A stretch of DNA of 64,000 nt from Streptomyces sp. ITFR-16 (GCF_031844705.1 NZ_CP134609.1:3658001-3722000), one strand, 5' to 3'; positions 8,776-17,125 are shown, numbered from the stretch's first letter. Numbers and translations are program-made. Notes: a model not told the origin generated them from the letters alone.

Positions 8776-9552
8776 ATGGCCAAGCGCATCGACATCAGTG
8801 GTCTGTCGGCCTACTACGGCAGCCACAAGGCGATCGACGACATCTCCATGACCGTGGAACCCCGCTCGGTGACCGCCTTCATCGGCCCGTCCGGCTGCGG
8901 CAAGTCCACCTTCCTGCGCACCCTGAACCGGATGCACGAGGTCACCCCCGGCGGCCGCGTCGAGGGCAAGGTGCTGCTGGACGACGAGAACCTGTACGGG
9001 ACGAACGTCGACCCGGTCACCGTGCGCCGCACGGTGGGCATGGTCTTCCAGCGCCCGAACCCGTTCCCCACCATGTCGATCTTCGACAACGTCGCGGCGG
9101 GCCTGCGGCTGAACGGCTCGTACCGCAAGAGCGCGCTCAACGACATCGTGGAGAAGTCGCTGCGCGGCGCGAACCTGTGGAACGAGGTCAAGGACCGGCT
9201 GAACAAGCCCGGCTCCGGTCTCTCCGGCGGTCAGCAGCAGCGGCTGTGCATCGCCCGCGCCATCGCGGTCGAGCCCGACGTCCTGCTGATGGACGAGCCC
9301 TGCTCCGCCCTCGACCCGATCTCCACCCTCGCGATCGAGGACCTGGTCGGCGAGCTGAAGGAGCGCTTCACGATCGTCATCGTGACGCACAACATGCAGC
9401 AGGCGGCCCGGGTCTCGGACCGCACGGCGTTCTTCAACCTCGCGGCGGTCGGCATGCCCGGCAAGCTCATCGAGATAGACGAGACGGAACGGATCTTCTC
9501 CAACCCGTCGGTCCAGGCCACCGAGGACTACATCTCCGGCCGCTTCGGCTGA
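8776..9552 (+). CDS. pstB: Phosphate ABC transporter ATP-binding protein PstB
   Basis: ATPase that powers the Pst importer, 258 residues, the usual family length. Walker A GPSGCGKST at residues 38-46, Q-loop VFQRPNPFP at about 90-98, signature LSGGQQQRL at 149-157, Walker B VLLMDEP at 169-175 and H-loop in IVTHNMQQA. ATG 8776 is chosen because GGAAAG lies 11 nt upstream; GTG 8767 would leave only 2 nt to that site. Last gene of pstSCAB, followed by an 18-bp bidirectional terminator shared with the convergent pit gene. Confidence 0.97.
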   Translation: MAKRIDISGLSAYYGSHKAIDDISMTVEPRSVTAFIGPSGCGKSTFLRTLNRMHEVTPGGRVEGKVLLDDENLYGTNVDPVTVRRTVGMVFQRPNPFPTMSIFDNVAAGLRLNGSYRKSALNDIVEKSLRGANLWNEVKDRLNKPGSGLSGGQQQRLCIARAIAVEPDVLLMDEPCSALDPISTLAIEDLVGELKERFTIVIVTHNMQQAARVSDRTAFFNLAAVGMPGKLIEIDETERIFSNPSVQATEDYISGRFG

Positions 9553-9620
9553 CCGGTCCCGGGACCGGTCCCCCTCAGACGGCCTTGGGGTGCTGCATGG
9601 CGGTGCCACCACAAGGCGAA

Positions 9621-9660
9621 GGGTCCGCCCCGCTCTCCGGGAGGAGAGCGGGGCGGACCC
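9621..9660. terminator. Bidirectional terminator between pstB and pit
   Basis: Perfect 18-bp stem (9621-9638 with 9643-9660) closed by a 4-nt GGGA loop, midway between the convergent pstB and pit stops. Very stable; it would end transcription from both sides. Confidence 0.9.
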
Positions 9661-9683
9661 GCATCACACGCGTGCGACCGCCG

Positions 9684-10682
9684 TCAGCCGAACAGCAGCG
9701 CGACGATCCCGTAGCTCGCGGCGGCGACCAGCGCGGCCGCCGGCATGGTGATGAACCAGCCGAGAATGATGTTCTTCGCGACACCCCACCGCACGGCGTT
9801 CACCCGCTTCGTGGCGCCGACACCCATGATGGCCGAGGTGATCACATGCGTCGTCGAGATCGGCGCGTGGAAGAGGAACGCGGAGCCGAACATGATCGAG
9901 GCCCCCGTCGTCTCGGCGGCGAACCCCTGCGGCGGGTCCAGCTCGATGATCTTGCGGCCGAGCGTCCGCATGATGCGCCAGCCGCCCGCGTACGTACCCA
10001 GCGAGAGCATCAGCGCGCAGACCAGCTTCACCCAGACCGGGATCGGGTCGCTCGGGGACTCCACATCGGCGATGACCAGCGCCATCACCACGATGCCCAT
10101 CGTCTTCTGCGCGTCCTGCAGACCGTGGCCCAGCGCCATGCCCGCGGCCGACACCGTCTGCGCGATCCGGAAACCGCGCTTGGCCTTGTGCGGGTTGGAC
10201 TTCCGGAACATCCACATGATGGCGACCATCACCAGATAACCGACCACCAGGCCGATCACCGGCGAGATGAACATCGGGATGACGACCTTGTCGAGCACCC
10301 CGTCCCAGTGCACCAGCGTCCCGCCGGCCAGCGCGGCACCGACCATCCCGCCGAACAGGGCGTGCGAGGACGACGACGGCAGCCCGAAGTACCAGGTCAC
10401 CAGGTTCCAGATGACCGCGCCGACGAGCGCGGCGAAGAGGATGCCCATCCCCTTGTTGCCCTCGGGCGTCGCGATCAGACCCTCACTGACGGTCTTGGCG
10501 ACCCCGCTGCCGAGGAACGCGCCGGCGAGGTTCATCACCGCCGCCATCGCCAGGGCCGCGCGCGGGGTCAGCGCCCGGGTGGAGACCGACGTGGCGATGG
10601 CGTTCGCCGAGTCGTGGAAGCCGTTCGTGTACGTGAAGCCGAGCGCGACGCCGATGGTCACGATCAGTACAAAGGTGTCCAC
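9684..10682 (-). CDS. Inorganic phosphate transporter, PiT family
   Basis: Low-affinity, cation-coupled phosphate permease of 332 residues, often called PitH in streptomycetes. The PiT signature repeats are present: GFHDSANAIATSVSTRAL at residues 22-39 and, in the second half, FHAPISTTHVITSAIMGVGAT. The conserved YFGLPSSSSHALFGGMVG helix hairpin is at about 107-125. About ten hydrophobic segments are visible. It lies 5 nt downstream of a DUF47 (PhoU-like) gene, the standard pairing for this family, and converges on pstB, so high- and low-affinity uptake systems are adjacent and oppositely oriented. Confidence 0.95.
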   Translation of the reverse strand: MDTFVLIVTIGVALGFTYTNGFHDSANAIATSVSTRALTPRAALAMAAVMNLAGAFLGSGVAKTVSEGLIATPEGNKGMGILFAALVGAVIWNLVTWYFGLPSSSSHALFGGMVGAALAGGTLVHWDGVLDKVVIPMFISPVIGLVVGYLVMVAIMWMFRKSNPHKAKRGFRIAQTVSAAGMALGHGLQDAQKTMGIVVMALVIADVESPSDPIPVWVKLVCALMLSLGTYAGGWRIMRTLGRKIIELDPPQGFAAETTGASIMFGSAFLFHAPISTTHVITSAIMGVGATKRVNAVRWGVAKNIILGWFITMPAAALVAAASYGIVALLFG

Positions 10683-10687
10683 GTGGT

Positions 10688-11308
10688 TCAGGACTCCTTG
10701 ACCGCGATGGTCTCCACCGTGTTCGCGACGTGCTCGAACGCGTCGGCAGCCTCTTCCAGCACATCCACGATCTGCTTGAGCTTCAGCACCTCTATGGCGT
10801 CGTACTTGCCGTTGAAGAGCTGGGCGAGCAGCTTGCGGTGGATCTGGTCGGCCTGGTTCTCCAGGCGGTTGACCTCGATCCAGTACTCGGTGAGGTTGTC
10901 CATCGTGCGCAGTCCGGGCATGGCCTCGGCGGTCAGCTCGGCCGCACGCGCCAGCACCTCGATCTGCTGCTCGACACCCTTGGGAAGCTCCTCCACCTGA
11001 TACAGCACGACCAGGTCGACGGCCTCTTCCATGAAGTCCATGATGTCGTCGAGCGACGACGCGAGGTTGTAAATGTCCTCGCGGTCGAACGGCGTGATGA
11101 ATGAGGAGTTCAGCTGGTGGAAGATCGCGTGGGTGGCATCGTCCCCCGCGTGCTCCGCTGCCCGCATACGCTCCGCGATCTCGACTCGGGAGGCAGAATC
11201 CGCCCCGAGCAGTTCCATCAGGAGTTTCGAGCCCGTGACGATGTTGTCCGCGGATGCGGAGAACATGTCGTAGAAGCTCGTCTCCCTGGGGGTCAGACGA
11301 AAGCGCAC
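10688..11308 (-). CDS. DUF47 (PhoU-like) Pit accessory protein
   Basis: All-helical 206-residue protein of the DUF47 family, related to PhoU and thought to regulate or assist the Pit permease encoded just downstream (5-nt gap). Visible helices carry PhoU-like acidic metal-binding patterns: AERMRAAEHAGDDATHAIFH near residue 50 and PFDREDIYNLASSLDDIMDFMEE at about 74-96, where the ExxxD and D-x-x-D residues could bind divalent metals. GTG 11308 is preceded by GAGGA at 7 nt. A promoter-like pair lies upstream. Not PhoU proper: the repeat structure and genomic partner differ. Confidence 0.9.
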   Translation of the reverse strand: MRFRLTPRETSFYDMFSASADNIVTGSKLLMELLGADSASRVEIAERMRAAEHAGDDATHAIFHQLNSSFITPFDREDIYNLASSLDDIMDFMEEAVDLVVLYQVEELPKGVEQQIEVLARAAELTAEAMPGLRTMDNLTEYWIEVNRLENQADQIHRKLLAQLFNGKYDAIEVLKLKQIVDVLEEAADAFEHVANTVETIAVKES

Positions 11309-11346
11309 GTGGGGTCCTCGGGGTGCTTTGGATTCGGTCAGGCTGA

Positions 11347-11376
11347 TGCTAGGCGCATCATCCGGCCACGGCTAAC
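11347..11376 (-). promoter_or_regulatory. Putative promoter of the DUF47-pit operon
   Basis: On the minus strand TTAGCC (11376-11371) and TAGCAT (11352-11347) are separated by 18 nt, about 39 nt before the DUF47 start. No GTTCACC-type PHO repeat is seen here, so PhoP control is not indicated by the sequence. Confidence 0.45.
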
Positions 11377-11453
11377 CGGCATTCTTCAGTGTCGCGCATC
11401 AGGCACAGTGATCAGCACGGGGCCCCGGTCACGTTTCAGCTGAATTCGTTAGG

Positions 11454-11474
11454 ATATACCCACCAGGGGTATAT
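11454..11474. promoter_or_regulatory. CsoR-type operator overlapping the csoR promoter
   Basis: Inverted repeat ATATACCC-N5-GGGTATAT (11454-11461 with 11467-11474), the G/C-tract palindrome flanked by AT typical of Cu(I)-sensing CsoR operators. It lies 35 nt before the csoR start and overlaps a TATATA/TATAAA -10 region; a TTCGTT element (11445-11450) could be the -35. Predicts copper-relieved autorepression. Confidence 0.8.
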
Positions 11475-11508
11475 AAACGGCAGGGCAGAGGGATAACGGG
11501 AGGCAGCA

Positions 11509-11847
11509 ATGACCACCACCGAGGCCACCGGGGACGAGACGATCGTCACCGATCACGACCGAGGGATACACGGCTACCACCACCAGAAGGCCGAGCACCT
11601 CAAACGCCTGCGCCGCATCGAGGGCCAGATCCGCGGCCTGCAGCGCATGGTCGACGAGGACGTCTACTGCATCGACATACTCACCCAGGTCTCGGCGTCC
11701 ACCAAGGCGCTCCAGTCCTTCGCGCTCCAGCTGCTGGAGGAGCATCTGCGCCACTGCGTCGCCGATGCCGCCGTCAAGGGCGGCGAGGAGATCGACGCCA
11801 AGGTCGAGGAGGCCACCAAGGCCATCGCCCGCCTGCTGCGCACCTGA
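11509..11847 (+). CDS. csoR: Copper-sensing repressor, CsoR family
   Basis: Helical DUF156/CsoR-family repressor of 112 residues. After a 20-residue tail, HHQKAEHLKRLRRIEGQIRG forms helix 1. The Cu(I) ligands are present in the expected order: Cys in DEDVYCIDIL, then His and Cys in EEHLRHCV (H-x3-C spacing). This fits CsoR better than the formaldehyde-sensing FrmR or nickel RcnR branches. The operator palindrome immediately upstream supports autoregulation. No copZ/copA copper-export gene is adjacent, so other regulon members must be elsewhere. From memory S. coelicolor SCO4136 occupies this position and is a CsoR. Confidence 0.9.
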   Translation: MTTTEATGDETIVTDHDRGIHGYHHQKAEHLKRLRRIEGQIRGLQRMVDEDVYCIDILTQVSASTKALQSFALQLLEEHLRHCVADAAVKGGEEIDAKVEEATKAIARLLRT

Positions 11848-11898
11848 GCCCCTACCCTTCCGTACGTCTCCGCACGGAGGCAGACCCCGGCTTCCCCG

Positions 11899-12129
11899 TC
11901 AGCCCCGGTGGTCGCCCTGCCGGGGAACGGTGGTGCGTTCGGCGCCGGCCTCGGCCGCGCCGCCCTCCGTGCTCACTCTCACATCGAGCACCTCGTCGAT
12001 CCGGTCCGCGCTGAGCCGTTCCCCGATCGCCGCGGACGCCGCGATCATCAGCTCCCCGCAGAGCTCGATCTCGGCGAGGGCCACATGGTCCGATACGGTC
12101 CGTGCGCTGAGCGTCACCACGTCACTCAC
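11899..12129 (-). CDS. Conserved small hypothetical protein
   Basis: A 76-residue acidic protein I do not recognise as a named family. The first 50 residues (starting MSDVVTLSARTVSDHV, continuing through IELCGELMIAASAA and RIDEVLDV) look like a real compact fold, with strong codon bias on this strand. The last 25 residues are low-complexity. GTG 12129 has GAGAG directly adjacent, a poor spacing, so translation may begin at a nearby downstream GTG or the message may be leaderless. It converges on csoR and precedes nothing in an obvious operon. Confidence 0.6.
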   Translation of the reverse strand: MSDVVTLSARTVSDHVALAEIELCGELMIAASAAIGERLSADRIDEVLDVRVSTEGGAAEAGAERTTVPRQGDHRG

Positions 12130-12218
12130 CTCTCACTGCCGTCGCCGACTTCCTAGGGTAGGGAGCGCACCACGCACCGCGCATGGCACGGACGGACCAT
12201 TTCGCCCCCGCCATGTGC

Positions 12219-13091
12219 CTAGGCGGAGTCCCGCCGCCCCTGTTCGATCTCACCGGTGTAGATGTCCCGCTCGTCCGGCAGCGGTACGGAGACCGGCACC
12301 CCGAACCCGTACAGCAGCGTCGTCGACACCACCTCCACCGCCGGTCCCTCGTTGGCGAAGCTGAAGCGGTGGCGCACCTTGCGCAGCCGCCCCTGCTCGT
12401 CCAGATACGCGTCGAACGGCACCGTGTCCGTGCTGAACCCTTTCGCCGCCGCCGCCAGCGCCCCCCGCGACGCGGCCGACGCCCGGCGCGCGGCCGTGCC
12501 GATCGCGGTCGTCCCCCGGTAGTGCCGCACCCGGACCCCGGCGAGATCCGTCTCACCGACGTACGTCACCGCGCCCGCCCCGCGCAGCAGCTCCGCCGCC
12601 GCCATCGGATCGGTCACCCCGCCGGTCACCAGATTGCCGTCCGCCAGGGCCGTCGTGTCGATCCGCACCCACTTGTCCGCGGGCACCCCGGCACCCCGGT
12701 TCATCATGTACAGCGCGCCCGGCGCCAGCAGTTCCGTGATCGGCCGGTGCTCCTCCTGGCCCGCGGCGTCCGGCGGCAGCACCACCCTGAGCCGGCCGGA
12801 CCGGGCGCGGAAGTCGTACGTCCCCTTGCCCCGGATCGTCACCCGGGTACCGCCCGCCGCCGTCTCCATCGACGTACTCACCTCCGCGCTCCCGGCCGCC
12901 GCCCCGGTGAGCACCGCCGCCGAGCGCCGCACCACCTCGGCGGCCCCGGCCCGGTCGTCGGCAGCGGCGGCGGCCGTGCGGTCACCGCCGCCGTCCGGGG
13001 CGCACCCGGCGGCCGCCGCCACCACGACCGTCACGGCGAGGGCGCGCACAGCGCGCACCCCGCCTCCGGACCTGTGCTGCTGCACCACCAT
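12219..13091 (-). CDS. Putative secreted lipoprotein (LolA/LppX-like fold possible)
   Basis: 290-residue predicted lipoprotein. The signal peptide (GVRAVRALAVTVVVAAAAGC) carries a lipobox AAGC with Cys30. The mature part has about 200 residues with alternating strands, including TRVTIRGKGTYDFRARSGRLRV, GALYMMNRGAGVPADKWVRID and YLDEQGRLRKVRHRFSF. That pattern resembles actinobacterial lipoproteins of the LppX/LprG or DUF1396 type that bind lipids in a half-barrel. This similarity is inference from pattern only. Monocistronic, with divergent small gene 13223. From memory the S. coelicolor equivalent is annotated simply as lipoprotein. Confidence 0.8.
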   Translation of the reverse strand: MVVQQHRSGGGVRAVRALAVTVVVAAAAGCAPDGGGDRTAAAAADDRAGAAEVVRRSAAVLTGAAAGSAEVSTSMETAAGGTRVTIRGKGTYDFRARSGRLRVVLPPDAAGQEEHRPITELLAPGALYMMNRGAGVPADKWVRIDTTALADGNLVTGGVTDPMAAAELLRGAGAVTYVGETDLAGVRVRHYRGTTAIGTAARRASAASRGALAAAAKGFSTDTVPFDAYLDEQGRLRKVRHRFSFANEGPAVEVVSTTLLYGFGVPVSVPLPDERDIYTGEIEQGRRDSA

Positions 13092-13222
13092 CGCCTGCCA
13101 ACCCCCAACGGCCTACCGCTTCCCGAGCCCCCACCCGTTCCGCATAACGACGGCCCCTGTCCCCCGTAACGCCGCTCGCACACCCCTCACCGCCGGACGG
13201 CCCCGCCCAGTACCGTGGACGC

Positions 13223-13411
13223 GTGTACGACCAACACATCCCCGAGGTCCCGCCGGCCGGTCCGCCGGGCGGGACCGGCCACGAACCCACCACCGTCGAG
13301 CGCGGTTCGTTCTGCACCGCCCGCTGCTCCTGCGGCTGGTCCGGACCGGCCCGCCGCTCCCGCGACCGGGCCCGCACGGACGCGGACGACCACCGCGCCG
13401 CCACGGCCTGA
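13223..13411 (+). CDS. Small conserved CxxxCxC-motif protein
   Basis: 62-residue protein with a distinctive CTARCSCGWSGPARR motif at about residues 31-45. The three closely spaced Cys suggest a metal-binding knuckle, and the tail is basic/acidic (RSRDRARTDADDH). Proteins of this type with C-x-C-x-W-x-G are common as small hypotheticals in streptomycetes; function is unknown. GTG 13223 lies 6 nt after a TACCGT -10-like hexamer (13211-13216), so the mRNA may be leaderless. It precedes a flavoenzyme gene by 42 nt and may be cotranscribed with it. Confidence 0.65.
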   Translation: MYDQHIPEVPPAGPPGGTGHEPTTVERGSFCTARCSCGWSGPARRSRDRARTDADDHRAATA

Positions 13412-13453
13412 TTCCCGGCCCTCCCCTTCCACTCCCCCCACTCCGGAGGACCG

Positions 13454-15046
13454 ATGACCCTGCCGAACCGGCGCACCGTCCTGACCTCGGGCGCCGCCGC
13501 CGTACTCACCGGACTCACCGCCACCGCGTGCGACGGACCGGACTCCGGCAGCCCCACCGCCGGCTCCACCCCGGCCTCCCCCTCCTCTTCCCCGCCCGCC
13601 TCGCCCTCCCCGTCGAAGTCCTCTTCCGTCCCGGCGGACTGGTCCGCGCTGGCGAAGAGCCTCGACGGTTCACTCGTACGCCCGGACGACGCGGCCTATC
13701 CGACCGCCCGTCAGCTCTACAACACCCGGTTCGACGGCCAGAAACCGGCCGCGGTCGCCTATGTGCGCCACGCGGCCGACATCCGCGAGTGCCTGGCCTT
13801 CGCCCGCCGCAGCGCGGTGCCCGTCAGCATCCGCAGCGGCGGCCACTCCTACGCGGGCTGGTCGAGCGGCAACGGGCGGCTGGTCCTTGACGTCTCGTCA
13901 CTCTCCCGGGTCGAGCGGGACGGCACGATCGGCGCGGGCGCCCGGCTGCTCGGCGTCTACCAGGGGTTCGCCGCCCACGGCCTGACGATCCCCGGCGGCT
14001 CCTGCCCCACGGTCGGGATCTCCGGGCTGACCCTCGGCGGCGGCCACGGCGTCGCCTCCCGCGCCTACGGCCTGACCTGCGACAGCCTGACCGCAGCGAC
14101 GATCGTCACCGCCGACGGCAAGACGCTCACCGCCGACGCCAAGCACCACCCGGACCTCTTCTGGGCGCTGCGCGGCGCGGGCAACGGCAACTTCGGCGTC
14201 GTCACCGAACTCCGCTTCCGCACCCGGCCCGCCCCGCAGACCGTCACCGCTTACATGTCCTGGCCGTGGTCGCGCGCCAAGGCCGTCATCACCGCCTGGC
14301 AGGAGTGGGGTCCGGACCAGCCGGACGAGATCTGGTCGGCCGCGCATGTCGCGGCGGGGCCGGGCGGCGGCAACCCGACGGTGTCGGTCTCGGCGTTCAG
14401 CGTCGGCACGTACGGCGATCTGCAGAACGCCGTCGACCGCCTCGCCGACCGGATCGGCGCCCCCGCCTCCTCCGTCTCGCTGCGCCGGCGCAGCTACCAG
14501 GAAGCGATGCTCGTGTACGCGGGCTGCTCGGGCATCACCGACGAGCAGTGCCACCTCCCGGGCACCACTCCGGGCCGCAGCTCGCGGGGAACGCTCCAGC
14601 GCGAGACGTACGCGGCGGCCTCCGACTTCTACGACCGCTCGCTCTCCCCGGCCGGTGTGCAGGCGCTGCTCGACCGGACCGCGGCCTTCACCCGGCTCGC
14701 CCCGGACCAGGGCGGCGGCGGCTCGGTCGCGCTCACCGCGCTGGGCGGGGCGGTGAACCGGGTCGACCCGCAGGCCACGGCCTTCGTCCACCGGCGCTCA
14801 CGGATGCTCGCCCAGTACATCGGGGCCTGGCGCCCCGGCACCCCGGGCACCGCCCAGCAGAAGTGGCTGAAAGACATCCATGCGGCGATGCGGCCCTACG
14901 CCTCCGGGGCCGCGTACCAGAACTACGCGGACCCGTCGCTGACGGGCTGGCGGCAGGCGTACTTCGGCACGGCATCGGACCGGCTCGAAGAGGTGAAGAA
15001 GCGGTACGACCCGGACGGCTTCTTCACGTACCCGCAGGCGCTCTGA
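13454..15046 (+). CDS. Secreted FAD-binding oxidoreductase (BBE-like, bicovalent FAD)
   Basis: 530-residue flavoprotein of the PCMH/FAD_binding_4 family with a C-terminal berberine-bridge (BBE) segment (YQNYADPSLTGWRQAYFG, residues about 490-507). The N-terminus has twin arginines (NRRTVL) and a lipobox-like ATAC, so it is probably exported by Tat and may be lipidated at Cys26. The PP-loop VSIRSGGHSYAGWSSG contains His131 and the second loop GGSCPTVGISGLTLGGGHG contains Cys184. These correspond to the 8alpha-histidyl and 6-S-cysteinyl attachment residues, so FAD is probably bicovalently bound. Substrate is unknown; family members oxidise sugars, alcohols or alkaloid-like metabolites. GAGGA precedes the ATG. 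Confidence 0.9.
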   Translation: MTLPNRRTVLTSGAAAVLTGLTATACDGPDSGSPTAGSTPASPSSSPPASPSPSKSSSVPADWSALAKSLDGSLVRPDDAAYPTARQLYNTRFDGQKPAAVAYVRHAADIRECLAFARRSAVPVSIRSGGHSYAGWSSGNGRLVLDVSSLSRVERDGTIGAGARLLGVYQGFAAHGLTIPGGSCPTVGISGLTLGGGHGVASRAYGLTCDSLTAATIVTADGKTLTADAKHHPDLFWALRGAGNGNFGVVTELRFRTRPAPQTVTAYMSWPWSRAKAVITAWQEWGPDQPDEIWSAAHVAAGPGGGNPTVSVSAFSVGTYGDLQNAVDRLADRIGAPASSVSLRRRSYQEAMLVYAGCSGITDEQCHLPGTTPGRSSRGTLQRETYAAASDFYDRSLSPAGVQALLDRTAAFTRLAPDQGGGGSVALTALGGAVNRVDPQATAFVHRRSRMLAQYIGAWRPGTPGTAQQKWLKDIHAAMRPYASGAAYQNYADPSLTGWRQAYFGTASDRLEEVKKRYDPDGFFTYPQAL

Positions 15047-15049
15047 CCC

Positions 15050-15118
15050 AGGGCGTGTCGTCGAACTGGCGTCGTCCCCGAAGGGCGTCCGGACGACGCC
15101 AGTTCGACGACACGCCCT
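15050..15118. terminator. Perfect 28-bp inverted repeat between flavoenzyme and PAP2 genes
   Basis: Arms 15050-15077 and 15091-15118 are exact reverse complements (AGGGCGTGTCGTCGAACTGG...) around a 13-nt loop. It sits between convergent genes and the right arm runs into the PAP2 stop codon (15119-15117). It would act as a bidirectional terminator, but the arm length is more than termination needs. Confidence 0.85.
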
Positions 15119-15845
15119 AGGCCGCGAGGCCCTTCTCGCCCTCCGAGCCGCCGCCCGAACCGGGCCGCGGCTCGGGGATGCCGAGCGCCCCGCTCCCGCC
15201 GGACGCCGCCGTGCCCGCCCGGCGCGAGCGCACCAGCCGGCCCGCCCGGCCGGACCGCGATACGGCGCCCATCAGGGGGGTCAGCAGCATCATGGCGAGC
15301 GGCGCGAGGAGCAGCGCGGCGGCCGTGCCGAGGGCGAAGCCGCCGATGACGTCGGTGGGGTAGTGCACACCCATGTAGATCCGGCAGAAGCCCTCCAGCA
15401 GGGCGAGCCCGATCGCGGCGATGCCGAATTTGCGGTTGGCCACGAAGAGCGCGACGCCGAGCGCCATCGCCATGGTGGCGTGGTCGCTGACGAAGGAGAA
15501 GTCGTTCTTCCCGTCGACCAGGACGTCCAGTCCCTGGTGGTCCTTGAACGGCCTCGGCCGCTCCACGAACCCGCGGATCGGGATGTTGACCAGCAGGGCG
15601 ATACCCGCGGCGAGCGGCGCCCAGACGATGCCGGCCACCGCCGTCACCGAGTCCTCGGCCGTGCCCCGCCGGCGGACGCTCCACCAGCACCACAGGACCA
15701 CGAGGACCATGCCGAGCATGATCCCGTACTCGCCGATGAACTCCATGACCCGGTCGAACCAGGTGGGGGCGGACTTGGCGAGTCCGTTGATGTCGTAGAG
15801 CAGGCTGACATCGGGGTTCGACCCATCCAGTGCGAGTCCAGCCAT
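15117..15845 (-). CDS. PAP2-family membrane phosphatase
   Basis: Integral membrane phosphatase of the PAP2/acid-phosphatase superfamily, 242 residues from ATG 15845. This start is preferred over an upstream in-frame one because AAGGGG lies 9 nt before it. The three motifs are recognisable: GFVERPRPF (motif 1), SFVSDHATMAMA (motif 2, SDH in place of PSGH) and CRIYMGVHYPTDVIGG (motif 3, with R, H and D). Helices surround each motif. Likely substrates are lipid phosphates such as undecaprenyl or phosphatidyl phosphates at the outer face of the membrane. The C-terminal 45 residues are a Gly/Ser/Arg-rich tail. Confidence 0.9.
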   Translation of the reverse strand: MAGLALDGSNPDVSLLYDINGLAKSAPTWFDRVMEFIGEYGIMLGMVLVVLWCWWSVRRRGTAEDSVTAVAGIVWAPLAAGIALLVNIPIRGFVERPRPFKDHQGLDVLVDGKNDFSFVSDHATMAMALGVALFVANRKFGIAAIGLALLEGFCRIYMGVHYPTDVIGGFALGTAAALLLAPLAMMLLTPLMGAVSRSGRAGRLVRSRRAGTAASGGSGALGIPEPRPGSGGGSEGEKGLAA

Positions 15846-16114
15846 CTGCCGCGGCCCCTTGCCTTGTCTGCTGCTGCGGCGCACGCCCATGTGCACCGCG
15901 ATGTACGAACCCCCGTGTCCGGTTCGATCACTCGATTGTCCGGGGCGACGCCAGGTCGGTGGCGGCGTGCTCCGGTCCCCACAGAGAACGACGCGTCCCG
16001 TGCGTACGTTCCACTCTCCACCGAATGATCACTATGACGTTATCGAAGAGTGACTCATCGTCGCAGCTCAGGGCCCGGACTTCACGGAGAGTTCCGGCCA
16101 CCGACGCCCGGACG

Positions 16115-17125
16115 TCAGGCCGCGGGGCGCGCGGTCGGGAGGGCCGCGGCACCGTCCTTGGTCACGCGGGTGGCCCCGAAGTAGTCGGGCGTGTCGATCT
16201 TGTCGAACCGGATGACCGCACCGGTGTACGGAGCGTTGATCATGTACCCGCCGCCGACGTACAGGCCGACGTGGTGAATGGCCCGCGAGTTGGCCAGGTC
16301 GTCGGAGAAGAAGACCAGGTCACCGGGGAGCAGCTCGTCGCGCGAGGGATGCGGTCCGGCGTTGTACTGGTCGTTCGCGACACGCGGCAGCTCGATGCCG
16401 ACCGTGCGGTACGCGGCCTGGGTCAGCCCGGAACAGTCGAAGCGGCCGCCCTGCTCGGGGGTGCCGTTGCCGCCCCACAGGTACTTCGTACCGAGCTTCT
16501 TCTGCGCGAAGTAGATGGCACCCGCCGCCTGCTGGGAGGGCTGCACCCGCCCGACGGGCCGGGCGAAGCTCTTCTCGAGCGAGCGGATGATCTTGACGTA
16601 GTTCCTCGTCTCGGCGATGTCCGGGACGCCGCCCGCCCGGATCACGCGGTAGGCCCCGGCGTTGTAGGCGGCCAGCATGTTGTCCGTCGCGTCGCCGGGC
16701 GCCTTCTTGACGTATCCGGCCAGTTCGCAGTCGTACGAGGCGGCGGACGGGATCGCGTCGGCGGGGTCCCAGACGTCCCGGTCGCCGTCGCCGTCCCCGT
16801 CGATGCCGTGCCCCGCCCAGGTCCCCGGGATGAACTGGGCGATGCCCTGGGCGGCGGCGGGACTCTCCGCGCGGGGGTTCCAGCCGCTCTCCTGGTAGAG
16901 CTGGGCGGCCAGCAGGGCGGGGTTGATGGCGGGGCAGAGATTGCCCCACTTCTGCACCAGCGGCTGATACTTGGCCGGCACCGCGCCCTTGGCCAGCCCG
17001 ACGGCACCCCCACCGCCGCCGCCCGTGATGCCCGCGGCGGCGGAGTACGTACCGACGACGAGCAGCGCCACGAAGAGCATGGCGGCCCCGACGCCGATCC
17101 CACCTGCCAACCAGTATTTCCGCAC
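16115..17125 (-). CDS. Two-domain murein hydrolase: lytic transglycosylase plus NlpC/P60 (C40) peptidase
   Basis: 336-residue membrane-anchored or secreted peptidoglycan hydrolase. An N-terminal helix (residues 5-35) is followed by an SLT-like transglycosylase domain: LYQESGWNPRAES with catalytic Glu79, AAAQGIAQFIPGTW and LAAYNAGAYRV. From about residue 200 comes an NlpC/P60 domain with catalytic Cys231 in RFDCSGLTQAAY and His284/285 in IHHVGLYVGGG. The pairing cleaves both glycan and stem peptide. Two-domain enzymes of this kind accompany type IV and conjugative secretion systems, and the secretion-like operon lies 13 kb away. The GTG start has GAGGG very close, so exact initiation is uncertain. 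Confidence 0.93.
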   Translation of the reverse strand: MRKYWLAGGIGVGAAMLFVALLVVGTYSAAAGITGGGGGGAVGLAKGAVPAKYQPLVQKWGNLCPAINPALLAAQLYQESGWNPRAESPAAAQGIAQFIPGTWAGHGIDGDGDGDRDVWDPADAIPSAASYDCELAGYVKKAPGDATDNMLAAYNAGAYRVIRAGGVPDIAETRNYVKIIRSLEKSFARPVGRVQPSQQAAGAIYFAQKKLGTKYLWGGNGTPEQGGRFDCSGLTQAAYRTVGIELPRVANDQYNAGPHPSRDELLPGDLVFFSDDLANSRAIHHVGLYVGGGYMINAPYTGAVIRFDKIDTPDYFGATRVTKDGAAALPTARPAA

